Below are positions 1 to 8,039 of a DNA stretch of 64,000 nt, piece after piece (position 1 is the stretch's first letter; each line of letters begins with the position of its first letter). The stretch is from Actinacidiphila acidipaludis (GTDB lineage Bacteria; Actinomycetota; Actinomycetes; Streptomycetales; Streptomycetaceae), in assembly GCF_019890725.1 (NCBI RefSeq), contig NZ_JAINZZ010000026.1, forward strand, positions 39,046 to 103,045, written 5' to 3'. Below the pieces are notes generated by a model. The model was given only the letters and a program-made list of their open reading frames with translations, did no database searches and was not told where the DNA came from. Made by a program: the position numbers and the translations under genes.

Positions 1-172
1 CCTCGGTGACCGCGAGGTGCAGGAAGGCACCGCCGCCGACGAGCAGGGTGGCGTAGCGGAAGTCCGCGGGACGCCGGTCGGCGAGTTCGCGGTAGACGGA
101 GCCGACCAGGCGGGAGTTCTCGGCGACGGCGTCGGGGCGGACGGTGTACCGGATGACGTGGAAAGTGTTCAT
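1..172 (-). CDS. Conserved hypothetical protein, 5' part only
   Basis: The reverse strand is open from an ATG at 172 to the window edge, giving 57 codons that begin MNTFHVIRYTVRP; the rest lies outside the window. The start of a beta strand followed by a helix with an ERNS-type spacing suggests a ferredoxin-like (ABM-type) small protein, but that is only an impression from the first 57 residues. It is divergent from the sigma factor gene, with 154 bp between the two starts, so the pair may share a regulatory region. Function not assigned. Confidence 0.6.
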   Translation of the reverse strand, partial: MNTFHVIRYTVRPDAVAENSRLVGSVYRELADRRPADFRYATLLVGGGAFLHLAVTE

Positions 173-326
173 GCCGGTACTGACAAAAGCGGGGCCGCCG
201 ATTCACCGGCCGGCCGAACAGCGTGCGGCACGACGGAACTGTCGCCCAGGTCCGGCGCGCTGCGGTGAATTCCCGGCACGCGTGGTGTCCCTATGTCCAG
301 ACGCCCCCGTTCCGAGGAGAGATCCG

Positions 327-1340
327 GTGCCCCCTCCCGCTGCCGCGCTCGACGGCCCCTTCGCCGAGCTGGCCGTTCCCTACCGTCAGGAGCTGCTGGC
401 CCACTGCTACCGCATGGTCGGATCCCTGCACGACGCCGAGGACCTGGTCCAGGAGACCCTGCTGCGGGCCTGGCGCGGCTACGGGAGCTTCGACGGCCGC
501 GCGTCGCTGCGCACCTGGCTGTACCGCATCGCCACCAACACCTGCCTGACGGCCCTGGGCAGCACCCACCGCCGGGTGCTGCCGTCGGGGCTGGGCACGG
601 GCACCTCGGACTCCGAGGGGGCCGCCCCACGTCGGGACGGGGAGGTGCTGTGGCTGGAGCCCTTCCCGACGCCGGAACTCACCGCTCCCGAGACCGATCC
701 GGCCTCCATCGTGGCGCTGCGCGACACCACGCGACTGGCTCTGATCGCCGCGTTCCAGCGGCTGCCCGCGCGGCAGCGGGCGGCGCTGGTGCTGGTCGAC
801 GTGGTGGGTTACACCCCCGCCGAGGTCGCCGGACTGCTGGACGTGACCGTCATCTCGGTGCGCAGTCTGCTCCAGCGGGCCCGTACGACGCTGGCCGCCG
901 ACGCGCCGGAGCCGGAGCGGGTGGTCCCGACCCCGGACGTCGACGCCGGCCTGCTCGACCGGTACCTGCGGGCCTTCGAGACCTCGGACACCGCAGAACT
1001 GGCCCGGCTCCTGGCGGCGGACGTGGCGTACGAGATGCCGCCGATCCCGGTGTGGTTCACCGGCCGCGCCGCCGTGGCCGACCACCACGCACGGCGCGTG
1101 TTCCGGCACGAGTGCCGGGGCCTGACGGTGTCGGCGAACGGCTACCCGGCGCTGGCGACCTATCTGCGGTCGTCGGCCGGCGAGCCGTTCGCCGCGCACG
1201 GGATCCAGGTGATCGAGCCGCGCGGCGGGCTGATCGCGCGGATCACCGTGTTCCTCGACGGAACGCTCGTCGGCCGCTTCGGGCTGCCGGCGTTCCTCCC
1301 GGCCGGGACCGCCGCCGGCCGTGCCCCGTCCGGGAGGTGA
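327..1340 (+). CDS. ECF sigma-70 factor with C-terminal SnoaL-like domain
   Basis: Extracytoplasmic-function sigma factor of about 337 aa that directs RNA polymerase to a small set of promoters. Region 2 lies at about residues 15-80 (YRQELLAHCYRMVGSLHDAE, then DLVQETLLRAWRGY) and region 4 at about 135-190 (LPARQRAALVLVDVVGYTPA followed by a helix-turn-helix). The remaining roughly 130 residues look like the SnoaL/NTF2-like extension of the SigG/SigJ-type families (TIGR02960-like), which in relatives modulates activity and replaces a separate anti-sigma factor. I chose the GTG at 327 because GAGGAGAG lies 6 nt upstream and the sigma homology starts just after; an open frame continues upstream to 144 without homology. 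No anti-sigma gene is adjacent. Confidence 0.9.
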   Translation: MPPPAAALDGPFAELAVPYRQELLAHCYRMVGSLHDAEDLVQETLLRAWRGYGSFDGRASLRTWLYRIATNTCLTALGSTHRRVLPSGLGTGTSDSEGAAPRRDGEVLWLEPFPTPELTAPETDPASIVALRDTTRLALIAAFQRLPARQRAALVLVDVVGYTPAEVAGLLDVTVISVRSLLQRARTTLAADAPEPERVVPTPDVDAGLLDRYLRAFETSDTAELARLLAADVAYEMPPIPVWFTGRAAVADHHARRVFRHECRGLTVSANGYPALATYLRSSAGEPFAAHGIQVIEPRGGLIARITVFLDGTLVGRFGLPAFLPAGTAAGRAPSGR

Positions 1341-1379
1341 GGCCGCCGCGCGCGGGAGCTGCGGCCGTCGCGCGGTGGG

Positions 1380-2237
1380 TCAGCCGAGGTCGGCGAGGTC
1401 CTGCTCGGTGAGCCGGAGGGAGGCCGCGGCGACGTTCTCCTCCAGGTGGGCCGGGGATCCGGTGCCGGGGATGGGCAGGATGTTCGGGGACCGCGCGAGC
1501 AGCCAGGCCAGCGCCACCTGCGGCACCGTCACGCCGTGGCGGCCGGCCACCGCGTCCAGGCGCGCGGCGGTGATCGGGCGGAAGCCGCCGACCGGGAAGT
1601 ACGGCACATAGGCGATGCCGGCCTCGGCGCAGGCGTCCACCAGCGGATCGTCCTCGCGCTGGGCCAGGTTGTAGAGGTTCTGGACGCAGGCGATCGGCGC
1701 GACGGTCCGTGCCAGGGCGAACTCCTCCGCTGTGATGTTGGAGATGCCCAAGTGCCGGATCAGGCCCTCCTGTTGCAGTCCGTACAGGGCCTCCAGGGGT
1801 GCGGCGAGGGAGCTGCCGTCGTGGCCCAGGTCGCCCATGCGCAGGTTCACCACGTCGATGCGGTCGACGCCCAGCGACCGCAGGTTGGCCTCGACCGCGC
1901 GGCGCAGGTTGGCGGGGGTCAGCCCGGCCTTCCGCTCGGCGGGCAGGTCCACGTCGGGCCCTTCGACGAGGGCCCCCACCTTGGTGACGATCACCAGGCC
2001 GTCCGGGTAGGGGTGCAGGGCCTCGCGGATCAGGTCGTTGGCCGCGACGCCGTCGCGCGCGTAGTAGTACGAGGTGTCGATGTGGTTCACCCCGAGCTCC
2101 ACGGCGCGGCGCAGCACCTTCAGCGCCGTCTCGCGGCCGGGCCGGTCCCCGCGCGGCCAGCCCGTCAGCTTCATCGTGCCGTACCCGATGCGGGCGACCT
2201 TCAAGTCCCCGCCCAGCGCCCACTGTTCAGTCGTCAT
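1380..2237 (-). CDS. Aldo/keto reductase
   Basis: NAD(P)H-dependent oxidoreductase of the aldo/keto reductase TIM-barrel family, 285 aa, cytosolic. The catalytic Asp and Tyr lie in GVNHIDTSYYYARDG and the catalytic Lys in VIVTKVG. The usual His position is NLRMGD, as in the Streptomyces subgroup that keeps DVVNLR here. SNITAEEF and the C-terminal IPGTGSPAHLEEN are cofactor-binding segments. The ATG at 2237 starts MTTEQWALGGDL, where family similarity begins; a longer open frame upstream is non-homologous. It is divergent from the TetR gene at 2381, and the palindrome at 2332-2347 lies between the two starts, so it is a plausible target of that regulator. Substrate unknown. Confidence 0.9.
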   Translation of the reverse strand: MTTEQWALGGDLKVARIGYGTMKLTGWPRGDRPGRETALKVLRRAVELGVNHIDTSYYYARDGVAANDLIREALHPYPDGLVIVTKVGALVEGPDVDLPAERKAGLTPANLRRAVEANLRSLGVDRIDVVNLRMGDLGHDGSSLAAPLEALYGLQQEGLIRHLGISNITAEEFALARTVAPIACVQNLYNLAQREDDPLVDACAEAGIAYVPYFPVGGFRPITAARLDAVAGRHGVTVPQVALAWLLARSPNILPIPGTGSPAHLEENVAAASLRLTEQDLADLG

Positions 2238-2326
2238 GAAGCGCAACCCTAGGTCAGCCGTCCGCCCGTCGCGCGGGGTCCGGGGCGCCCGGCCCTCTCT
2301 GCTCGGCCCCGCCAGGGACGAGACGG

Positions 2327-2347
2327 TAGAATGGACTGCACGGTCCA
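2327..2347 (+). promoter_or_regulatory. tetR promoter -10 and overlapping TetR-type operator
   Basis: TAGAAT at 2327-2332 is a good -10 hexamer about 50 bp before the tetR start; no clear -35 is visible. It runs directly into TGGAC-N6-GTCCA (2332-2347). The same half-sites with the same spacing occur at 3879-3894 upstream of the SDR gene. Autoregulation, with control of the divergent aldo/keto reductase, is inferred. Confidence 0.55.
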
Positions 2348-2380
2348 GACGAAGAGGCGGACGGGGACGGAGGTGGCGCT

Positions 2381-3013
2381 GTGCCGAACGGGACGACGCC
2401 GAAGCTGACGGCGAAGGGGAAGGCGACGCGCGGGCGCATCGTCGAGGGGGCGGCCGCCGTCCTGCGGGAGCGGGGGGTGGGGGCGGCCACGCTGGAGGAC
2501 GTGATGGCCCGCACCCGCGCGAGCAAGAGCCAGCTCTTCCACTACTTCCCCGGCGGCAAGGACGAACTGCTGCTGGCGGTCGCGCAGTTCGAGGCGGACC
2601 AGGTCCTGGAGGACCAGCAGCCGTACCTGGGCCGGCTGGACTCCTGGGAGGCCTGGCAGCACTGGCGGGACGCGGTGGTCGCGCGCTACGAGCAGCAGGG
2701 CGACCAGTGCCCGCTCGGCTCGCTCTTCCACCAGGTGGGCCGGGCGACCCCGGGCGCCCGCGCGATCGTCGTCGAGCTGATGCGCCGCTGGCAGGACGCC
2801 CTGGCCGCCGGGATGCGGGAGCAGCAGGCGGCCGGGCGTCTGCCGTCGGATCTCGACGTCGACACCCGGGCGGCCGCGCTGCTCGCCGGTATCCAGGGCG
2901 GGGTCTCGATCCTGCTGTCGACCGGTGAGTCGGACCATCTGCGGGCCGCACTCGACCAGGGGATCGCCGATCTGCGCCGCACAGGCGAGGGCCTGGCGCT
3001 CAGCCCGCGATGA
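2381..3013 (+). CDS. TetR/AcrR family transcriptional regulator
   Basis: Ligand-responsive repressor of 210 aa. The N-terminal helix-turn-helix covers about residues 12-60 (ATRGRIVEGAAAVLRERG, then TLEDVMARTRASKSQLFHYF), typical of the TetR family, and the C-terminal part is a helical ligand-binding and dimerisation domain with a conserved GDQCPLGSL segment. The start is a GTG at 2381. It sits between an aldo/keto reductase (divergent) and an SDR (convergent; the 3' ends overlap by 14 bp). Because TGGAC-N6-GTCCA palindromes stand before both tetR and the SDR, I infer that this protein controls the reductase pair and itself. The inducer is unknown. Confidence 0.92.
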   Translation: MPNGTTPKLTAKGKATRGRIVEGAAAVLRERGVGAATLEDVMARTRASKSQLFHYFPGGKDELLLAVAQFEADQVLEDQQPYLGRLDSWEAWQHWRDAVVARYEQQGDQCPLGSLFHQVGRATPGARAIVVELMRRWQDALAAGMREQQAAGRLPSDLDVDTRAAALLAGIQGGVSILLSTGESDHLRAALDQGIADLRRTGEGLALSPR

Positions 3014-3764
3014 CCGCCGCGGTGGTGCGGCCGCCGTCGACGTCCAGCACGATGCCGTGGACGAACCGGGCGTCGTCGCCCGCGAGGTAGACCGCGGCGG
3101 CGGCGATGTCCTGCGGGTCGCCCATGCGCCCGGCCGGGGTGCCCTTCATCATCGCCTCGGCCGGGTGCTCCTCACCGGGCACCGGCGCCAGCACCACGCC
3201 CGGGGAGATCGCGTTGACCCGCACGCCCTGCGGGCCGAACTCCGCCGCCCACGCGCGCGTCAGGGTCTCCATCGCGCCCTTGGTGGAGCTGTAGAGGGCG
3301 CCGACCGGGATGCCCAGGCGCGCGATCCACGAGCCCAGGTTGACGATCGCGCCGGAGCCGGCCTCGGCCATGGCCGGGGCGACCGCCGCGGTGAGGAAGA
3401 AGGGGGCCTTGACGTTGACGGCGTAGACCCGGTCGAAGGTCTTCTCGTCGGTGGCGGCGGTGACGTCCGCGGGGTAGATGCCGGCGTTGTTCACCAGGAC
3501 GTCGATCCGGCCGCCGAGCGCCGCGGTCGCCTCCCGGGCCAGGGCCTGCGACGCGGCGGCGCTGCCGTCCAGGTCGGCGGCGACGAAGTCGGCGCGCCCG
3601 CCGCGGGCCCGGATGCCCTCGACCACCTCCCGCCCCCGTTCCGCACTGCGTCCCGAGACGACGACGTGCGCCCCCTCGGCTGCGAACGCCTCGGCGATCG
3701 CCCGTCCGATGTTGCTGGTGGCCCCGGTCACCAGGGCGGTCTTGCCTTCCAGGCGCGTCGACAT
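3000..3764 (-). CDS. SDR family oxidoreductase
   Basis: Short-chain dehydrogenase/reductase of 254 aa, with Rossmann fold and classical SDR motifs: the cofactor motif TGATSNIG near residue 12, NNAG near 88, catalytic Ser in NLGSW and the Tyr-Lys pair in YSSTK. It ends with the typical VDGG segment. Start at the ATG at 3764, preceded by CGAGGAG; an open frame extends to 3887 but lacks similarity. The probable TetR operator at 3879-3894 lies 115 bp upstream. Together with the aldo/keto reductase it may form a small carbonyl-detoxifying regulon; the substrate cannot be read from sequence. Confidence 0.92.
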   Translation of the reverse strand: MSTRLEGKTALVTGATSNIGRAIAEAFAAEGAHVVVSGRSAERGREVVEGIRARGGRADFVAADLDGSAAASQALAREATAALGGRIDVLVNNAGIYPADVTAATDEKTFDRVYAVNVKAPFFLTAAVAPAMAEAGSGAIVNLGSWIARLGIPVGALYSSTKGAMETLTRAWAAEFGPQGVRVNAISPGVVLAPVPGEEHPAEAMMKGTPAGRMGDPQDIAAAAVYLAGDDARFVHGIVLDVDGGRTTAAVIAG

Positions 3765-3878
3765 GTCAACTCCTCGACTCGGCGATATCGGCCGGGCTCC
3801 ACCCCAGGTCACACGCGCGAGCAGGGTGCTCCGGCCACCCCTTCGACGGGGCACACCGCCACTGTGCGCCGCAAAAAA

Positions 3879-3894
3879 TGGACCCACAAGTCCA
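3879..3894 (-). promoter_or_regulatory. Second TGGAC-N6-GTCCA operator, upstream of the SDR
   Basis: TGGACCCACAAGTCCA repeats the arms and 6-nt spacing of the site at 2332-2347 in an AT-richer stretch (six A's just upstream). Position is 115 bp before the SDR ATG. Two such matches flanking one TetR gene are unlikely by chance, which supports a local regulon; binding is inferred. Confidence 0.5.
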
Positions 3895-3965
3895 GTCCTC
3901 GGAGCCCCGGGACCCGGGGCCGCCGGGTGGGTCGAGGCCGGGTGCCGGCCGACGACCGGGCGGCA

Positions 3966-4901
3966 TCAGCCGCTGAGGCGGCGCCGCCAGTCGAGGGGGG
4001 TCACCGTGATCGGCCGCGCGGGATCGCCGTCCCAGTCCGCGCGGAGGCCGGCCTCCGCCAGCGCGGCGACCACCTCGTGCCCGATGCCGGCGGTGGTGCC
4101 GGCCGAACCGTCGAACCCGCCGTAGAGAAGGGTCAGTCCGTGGCCGGTCACGGCGGAGTCGGTGCACTGGGAGTGGAAGTAGACGAAGCCGCGGGCGTCG
4201 GGGGCTCCCTCGGCGCCGATCTCGGCCTGGCCGCAGCTGCGGCAGCAGGCGAAGTTCTCCCGGGCGGTGATGCCCGCAGCCTGCAGGGCGGTGAAAGCGC
4301 GGGTGAGCCGTTCGGGATCGGTCTCCCCCTCCCAGCCGGCCTCCTCGGCCACACGCTCACCCCACAGCCTGTCGGCGAGGGCCCGGGCCTGCTGCGCCGA
4401 GACGGGCCGCCGGTCCGCGGTGACCAGGTACCCCTCGGCGAACTCCGCGAGCCGGGCCCGGGAGGCGTACCCTCCGGCCAGCATCGCGCGCACGGCCCTC
4501 TCCAGCTCCGCGCGGTCATCCGCACCGAGGTCCAGGGGCGGTGCCTCGGGAGCAGGTACGAGGTCCAGCGCCGACCAGGAGAGTCCGGTGTCCCACCCCT
4601 CGCGCTGCAGCGCCCAGCCGGTCAGCGCCGCCGCGACCGCATCGGGCTCGCCGGCCACCGCCGCGAGGTGCCGGTCGGCGGAACCGTCACGGTGCTCCAC
4701 CTCGTACGGCCCGCCGTCCTCGTGCCAGACCTGGGCGAAGACGTCGGGCAGATCGGGCAGGCGCTGCAGCACCAGGAAACGGTCTCCGGCGCCGCCGATG
4801 CGCCCGACCAGCTCGGCCAACTCCTCCGCGGACATACGGACATGCCGCTCGTCGTTCTCCGTCCGCACCACGATCTTCAGCAGGGAAGGAATCTCGCACA
4901 C
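3966..4901 (-). CDS. DUF6891-type hypothetical protein
   Basis: Protein of about 311 aa. The N-terminal part (KIVVRTENDERHVRMSAEEL and DRFLVLQRLPDLPDVFAQVW) resembles the small immunity-like domains common in Streptomyces. The C-terminal half contains FACCRSCGQAEIG, a CxxC pair, and the FVYFHSQCTDSA segment that I associate with DUF6891 proteins; a metal site is possible. No signal peptide or membrane segment. The start is uncertain: I used the GTG at 4901 near GGAGG, but a GTG at 4940 is in frame. It stands alone, 74 bp beyond the 3' end of no other co-directional gene except the MIB methyltransferase upstream. Function unknown. Confidence 0.75.
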   Translation of the reverse strand: MCEIPSLLKIVVRTENDERHVRMSAEELAELVGRIGGAGDRFLVLQRLPDLPDVFAQVWHEDGGPYEVEHRDGSADRHLAAVAGEPDAVAAALTGWALQREGWDTGLSWSALDLVPAPEAPPLDLGADDRAELERAVRAMLAGGYASRARLAEFAEGYLVTADRRPVSAQQARALADRLWGERVAEEAGWEGETDPERLTRAFTALQAAGITARENFACCRSCGQAEIGAEGAPDARGFVYFHSQCTDSAVTGHGLTLLYGGFDGSAGTTAGIGHEVVAALAEAGLRADWDGDPARPITVTPLDWRRRLSG

Positions 4902-5025
4902 GCCTCCGACAACCGGCCGCGGCGCGCGACACGGATCCACCCCCGCGAAGAGGCGGCGCCGTGGCGGCGGGCAGGTCGCGCGCCGGCCGGGTGGTGGCCG
5001 GCCGGCGGGCGAGCGGACTACGGGG

Positions 5026-5892
5026 TCAGACGCGGTCGGCGGCGATCAGCAGGTACTGGAAGCTGCCGTTCTTGTAGGCGGTCAGGAAGGTGTCCTCGAT
5101 GCCGGTGACCAGGTGCTCCGCCTTCTTCCGCAGTTCCCAGTACGGGATGGTGGCCTGGGTGAGGTCCTCGACGTGGACGGGCACCAGGCGGTTGCGGGCC
5201 ATCGCCCGGAAGTACGCCGAGCGCGGGTGGATGTCGCAGATGTAGTGGGCGTTGATCAGCGAGACCTCACGTGAGGCCTGGCCGTAGGTGTCGTTGTAGC
5301 AGCCGGTGATCACGACGTAGCGGCCGCCGCGGCGCAGCAGCCGCGCGTGCTCGGCGAACAGCAGGTCGAGCTCGACGTACATCGTGGACTCGTTGTTCCA
5401 CGAGGCCGCGTAGGCGCCGGTGGCGAAGCCGGTGTCCAGCATGTTCCGGTGGTGGTACCGCACCTTGGCGTCGATCCCCCGGGCGCGGGCCTGCTCGTTG
5501 GCGAACTCCGCCTGTTGGGTGGACAGCGTCACGCCGTCCGCGGAGCAGCCGTAGCGCAGATGGGCGACGACGCTGCCGCCGCCGCGCCCGCACCCGGCGT
5601 CGAAGACCCGGTCACCGCTGTCGAGCGGCCCGAGGTGGGAGGCCAGCAGTTCCGCCTGGGCGTGCTCCAGCCGGTGCAGTTCCGCGGTGAGCCGGTCCCG
5701 CCGCCGGTCCGGATCGGTCTCGTCGAGGACCGACCACTGGGCGTCTCCGATGCCGTAGTGATGGTGGTACAGGTCGTCGATCCTGCCGAGTTCGAGGTTG
5801 ACCGGGTTCCTCTCAGCGTTCCAGTACTCCGCGACGCGGTTCTGGTAGGTGGACTGCGCAGGAACGGGCGCGGTGATTGCGGACTGGGGCAT
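5026..5892 (-). CDS. Geranyl diphosphate 2-C-methyltransferase
   Basis: SAM-dependent enzyme that methylates geranyl diphosphate at C2, the first committed step to 2-methylisoborneol. About 288 aa, the same size as the S. coelicolor SCO7701 protein, which it resembles along its length: NPVNLELG, LYHHHYGIG, the SAM motif VFDAGCGRGGG, ASWNNESTMYVEL (substrate pocket) and a C-terminal FQYLLIAADRV. Start: the ATG at 5892; a TTG two codons earlier (5898) is better spaced from GAGGAG and is an alternative. It lies 125 bp downstream of, and co-directional with, the terpene synthase gene, so the two are probably one transcript. Confidence 0.95.
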   Translation of the reverse strand: MPQSAITAPVPAQSTYQNRVAEYWNAERNPVNLELGRIDDLYHHHYGIGDAQWSVLDETDPDRRRDRLTAELHRLEHAQAELLASHLGPLDSGDRVFDAGCGRGGGSVVAHLRYGCSADGVTLSTQQAEFANEQARARGIDAKVRYHHRNMLDTGFATGAYAASWNNESTMYVELDLLFAEHARLLRRGGRYVVITGCYNDTYGQASREVSLINAHYICDIHPRSAYFRAMARNRLVPVHVEDLTQATIPYWELRKKAEHLVTGIEDTFLTAYKNGSFQYLLIAADRV

Positions 5893-6017
5893 GGCCAACG
5901 GTGGCTCCTCGAAGTGCTCGTGGTACGGGTCTTGCCGGTGTGCGGCGATTTTCTGAGTGCGGCGCGATGCCGGGACGGACACGGGTGCGCCGGCGGCCGG
6001 CGCCGTCCGGTGGGCCG

Positions 6018-7067
6018 TCACCAGTAGTTGGGCAGGTGGTAGCGGTGGCTGTTGGTGGCGTGCCACTCGTGGTTGCCGGCCACCCAGTCGGACAGGCTCC
6101 GGGCGTAGCGCTCGACGAGCGGTGCGGCCGCCGACAGCGCGGCGGACTCCTCCTCGAAGGCCTCCATGATCCGGTTGTGGATCTCGACGCTCTCCAGGTA
6201 CGCCGCCTTCAGCCCGCGGCCGCGGTTGGCGGCCACGACCCGCGGCAGGTTGAGGTGGGTGGGATCACTCGCCATCTCCTTGGTGAAGGAGTACAGGTCG
6301 TTGACGATGGTCGTGGCGTTGCAGGCCAGCGCGGTGATCCGCTGGATCTCCGGGCGGGCGTAGACCGCCTCGGGCAGTTCGTAGCCGTCGACCGCGTCGA
6401 CGATCGACAGGCAGGGGCGGAAGTTGTTGAACTGCCGCATGACCAGGTACTCCCACACCCGCGGCGCGTAGCGGGTCTCCGCCCAGGCCGCCTCGGCGAG
6501 GTAGCCAAGGTGGAGCCGGGCGATGTCGTGCACGAACCGGTCCGTCTGGCTGGGCGTCGCGAAGCCGGCGTAGTCCTTCATCGCCCAGTGGTACGAGCGC
6601 AGCGGACCGTCGGCCTGCATGCCCGCCGCCCACTCCGCCTCCAGTTCGGGCGTCCCGTGGAAGGGGTCGATCGCCGACTGCGCCATGATCAGCGGTCCGC
6701 CGAGCCCCCGGTGGGAACCGCCCCGGCCCTCGTCCTCCTCGCAGTAGCAGCTGTCGACGAGGTTCTCGGCCAGGAGCAGCTTGCCGGCCAGGGTCAGGCG
6801 TTCGGTGTCGACCGCGTTCGGGTGCTGGAGCACCACGGCGCGCCCGAACTGGAATCCCGCGAAGTCCCCCTTCCACGCGGGCGGGAACAGGTCCAGCTCC
6901 CGCGCCCAGGCCTCCAGCCGGAGGTCCACCTCCTCGGCCTTGTCCGGGTCGGCGGGGGCGACCGGCCGGTACCGCAGGCCGGGGATCGCGCCGTGTCGCG
7001 GGCCGCGCGCGAGGGACGGCGGTCCCGGCATGCGCCGCGGGGCCTCGGCGTCGGGGGGTGCACTCAT
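6018..7067 (-). CDS. 2-methylisoborneol synthase (terpene cyclase)
   Basis: Class I terpene cyclase converting 2-methyl-GPP to the earthy volatile 2-methylisoborneol; 349 aa. The Mg-binding triad NDLYSFTKE is at residues 256-264 and the Asp-rich segment DSCYCEED at 105-112. In the well-known enzymes (for example SCO7700) the latter reads DDYYCEED or similar, so the second Asp is Ser here. WEYLVMRQFNNFRPCLS and NHEWHATNSHRY near the C terminus are MIB-synthase hallmarks. The N-terminal Pro-rich region is shorter than in SCO7700 (440 aa). Start: the ATG at 7067, preceded by AGGAG; an open frame reaches 7334 without similarity. The cyclic-nucleotide-binding gene that normally precedes it is not present here. 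Confidence 0.93.
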   Translation of the reverse strand: MSAPPDAEAPRRMPGPPSLARGPRHGAIPGLRYRPVAPADPDKAEEVDLRLEAWARELDLFPPAWKGDFAGFQFGRAVVLQHPNAVDTERLTLAGKLLLAENLVDSCYCEEDEGRGGSHRGLGGPLIMAQSAIDPFHGTPELEAEWAAGMQADGPLRSYHWAMKDYAGFATPSQTDRFVHDIARLHLGYLAEAAWAETRYAPRVWEYLVMRQFNNFRPCLSIVDAVDGYELPEAVYARPEIQRITALACNATTIVNDLYSFTKEMASDPTHLNLPRVVAANRGRGLKAAYLESVEIHNRIMEAFEEESAALSAAAPLVERYARSLSDWVAGNHEWHATNSHRYHLPNYW

Positions 7068-7459
7068 GTGCCGCTCCTGTCGGTGCTCCCGGCCGGGCGG
7101 TCCGGGCCGTCCCGGCGGTACCGGTCGCGTCGCGGCGGACGGCCGCCGCCCGCCGGCCGGCACCGTCGGGCAGCCGGGGCGGGGCCGAAGGTGGGGTGGT
7201 CGGGGACGGAGGCGGTGGAGCCTTCCGGTAAGAGCACGTTTTCCTCCCGGCGGAGGGCGCGCAGGCGCCCATGGACAGGCTGCGTCAACGGCCGCCCGCC
7301 ATCGAGCCGTTCGGCCGTTCGCAGGAACAGCCAACCAGCGACGGCGCCTGTCGGGTATCGCACGAAAGAGGGGAGAATTTGCCCCGCTGGCGCAAACCTG
7401 CCGGTTGAGGCAGATCCGGAGGGGCGCGCGCCCCCGTGCGCCGCCCGGATCCCGATCGG
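7068..7459. other. Intergenic region upstream of the MIB operon
   Basis: No supported gene. It should hold the promoter of the 2-methylisoborneol operon. An AT-richer stretch at about 7365-7400 contains the inverted repeat TTTGC-N9-GCAAA (7378-7396), 311 bp before the synthase start, and AAAGAGGGGAGAA beside it. No clear -35/-10 pair could be fixed. The GC-rich remainder shows nothing I recognise. Confidence 0.5.
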
Positions 7460-7885
7460 TCAGGGGTGTGCGGGGATGCCGTCAGCGGGTGCGGGGAGCG
7501 GGCCGAGCCGGGTCGCGACGCGTTCGCGGAGCAGGACGTACTCGGCGTGCCTGCGCGGCAGCGGGCCGGGCGGGCGCCGGACCGTGCGGGCCGCGCTGAC
7601 GACCTGGCCGTGCCGGAACTGCTCGCGCGTCAGATCGAGTTCGATGCCCGAGGGCAGCAGGTTCCACCAGTGGTGGCCGGCGCGCTCGCCCCCGTCGTGG
7701 ACCTCGCCCACGACCAGGTCGCCGCCGAACAGATCGTTGAGGACGAGCGCGGTGATGTCGCAGTGGCCCCAGGCGGGGTTGCCGGGGTGCCAGGCCGCCC
7801 GGTCGACGTCGTCGGGCGAGCAGGTGTCGGCGGCCCAGCTCGTGCGCAGCGCACGGTCGATGGCGGCCAGCGTCCAGGGGATCAT
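7460..7885 (-). CDS. YunG-like protein
   Basis: Protein of 141 aa resembling the YunG family: WAADTCSPDD near the N terminus, GHCDITALVLNDLFGGDLVV with a conserved Cys-Asp, VHDGGERAGHHWWNLLP, then ELDLTREQF. The Cys, the His-His-Trp-Trp segment and Asp could form a papain-like active site, but the family has no established activity. The start is the ATG at 7885 (MIPWTLAAID); longer in-frame starts to 8044 run through the tandem repeat and are unlikely. It is co-directional with the MIB genes but 392 bp away, so it is probably a separate unit. Confidence 0.8.
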   Translation of the reverse strand: MIPWTLAAIDRALRTSWAADTCSPDDVDRAAWHPGNPAWGHCDITALVLNDLFGGDLVVGEVHDGGERAGHHWWNLLPSGIELDLTREQFRHGQVVSAARTVRRPPGPLPRRHAEYVLLRERVATRLGPLPAPADGIPAHP

Positions 7886-7911
7886 GCCGCCAGGCTGCCG
7901 CACCCCACTGA

Positions 7912-7961
7912 CAGCCGGCCTTCCGGCGGGGCCGGGCAGCCGGCCTTCCGGCGGGGCCGGG
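7912..7961. repeat. Two exact tandem copies of a 25-bp unit
   Basis: Positions 7912-7936 and 7937-7961 are identical. Each copy is internally symmetric (CCGGCC and GGCCGG arms around TTCCGGCGG), so each can form a hairpin. It lies just upstream of the YunG-like gene, between it and the end of the YVTN-repeat gene. Confidence 0.9.
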
Positions 7962-8039
7962 CGGTCGCCCGGTACGCCGTCGGAAAGGCCGGCTGCGCTG
8001 TGCTCTTCGACGGCCCCGAGCCCTGGATCGGCTCGGCCG

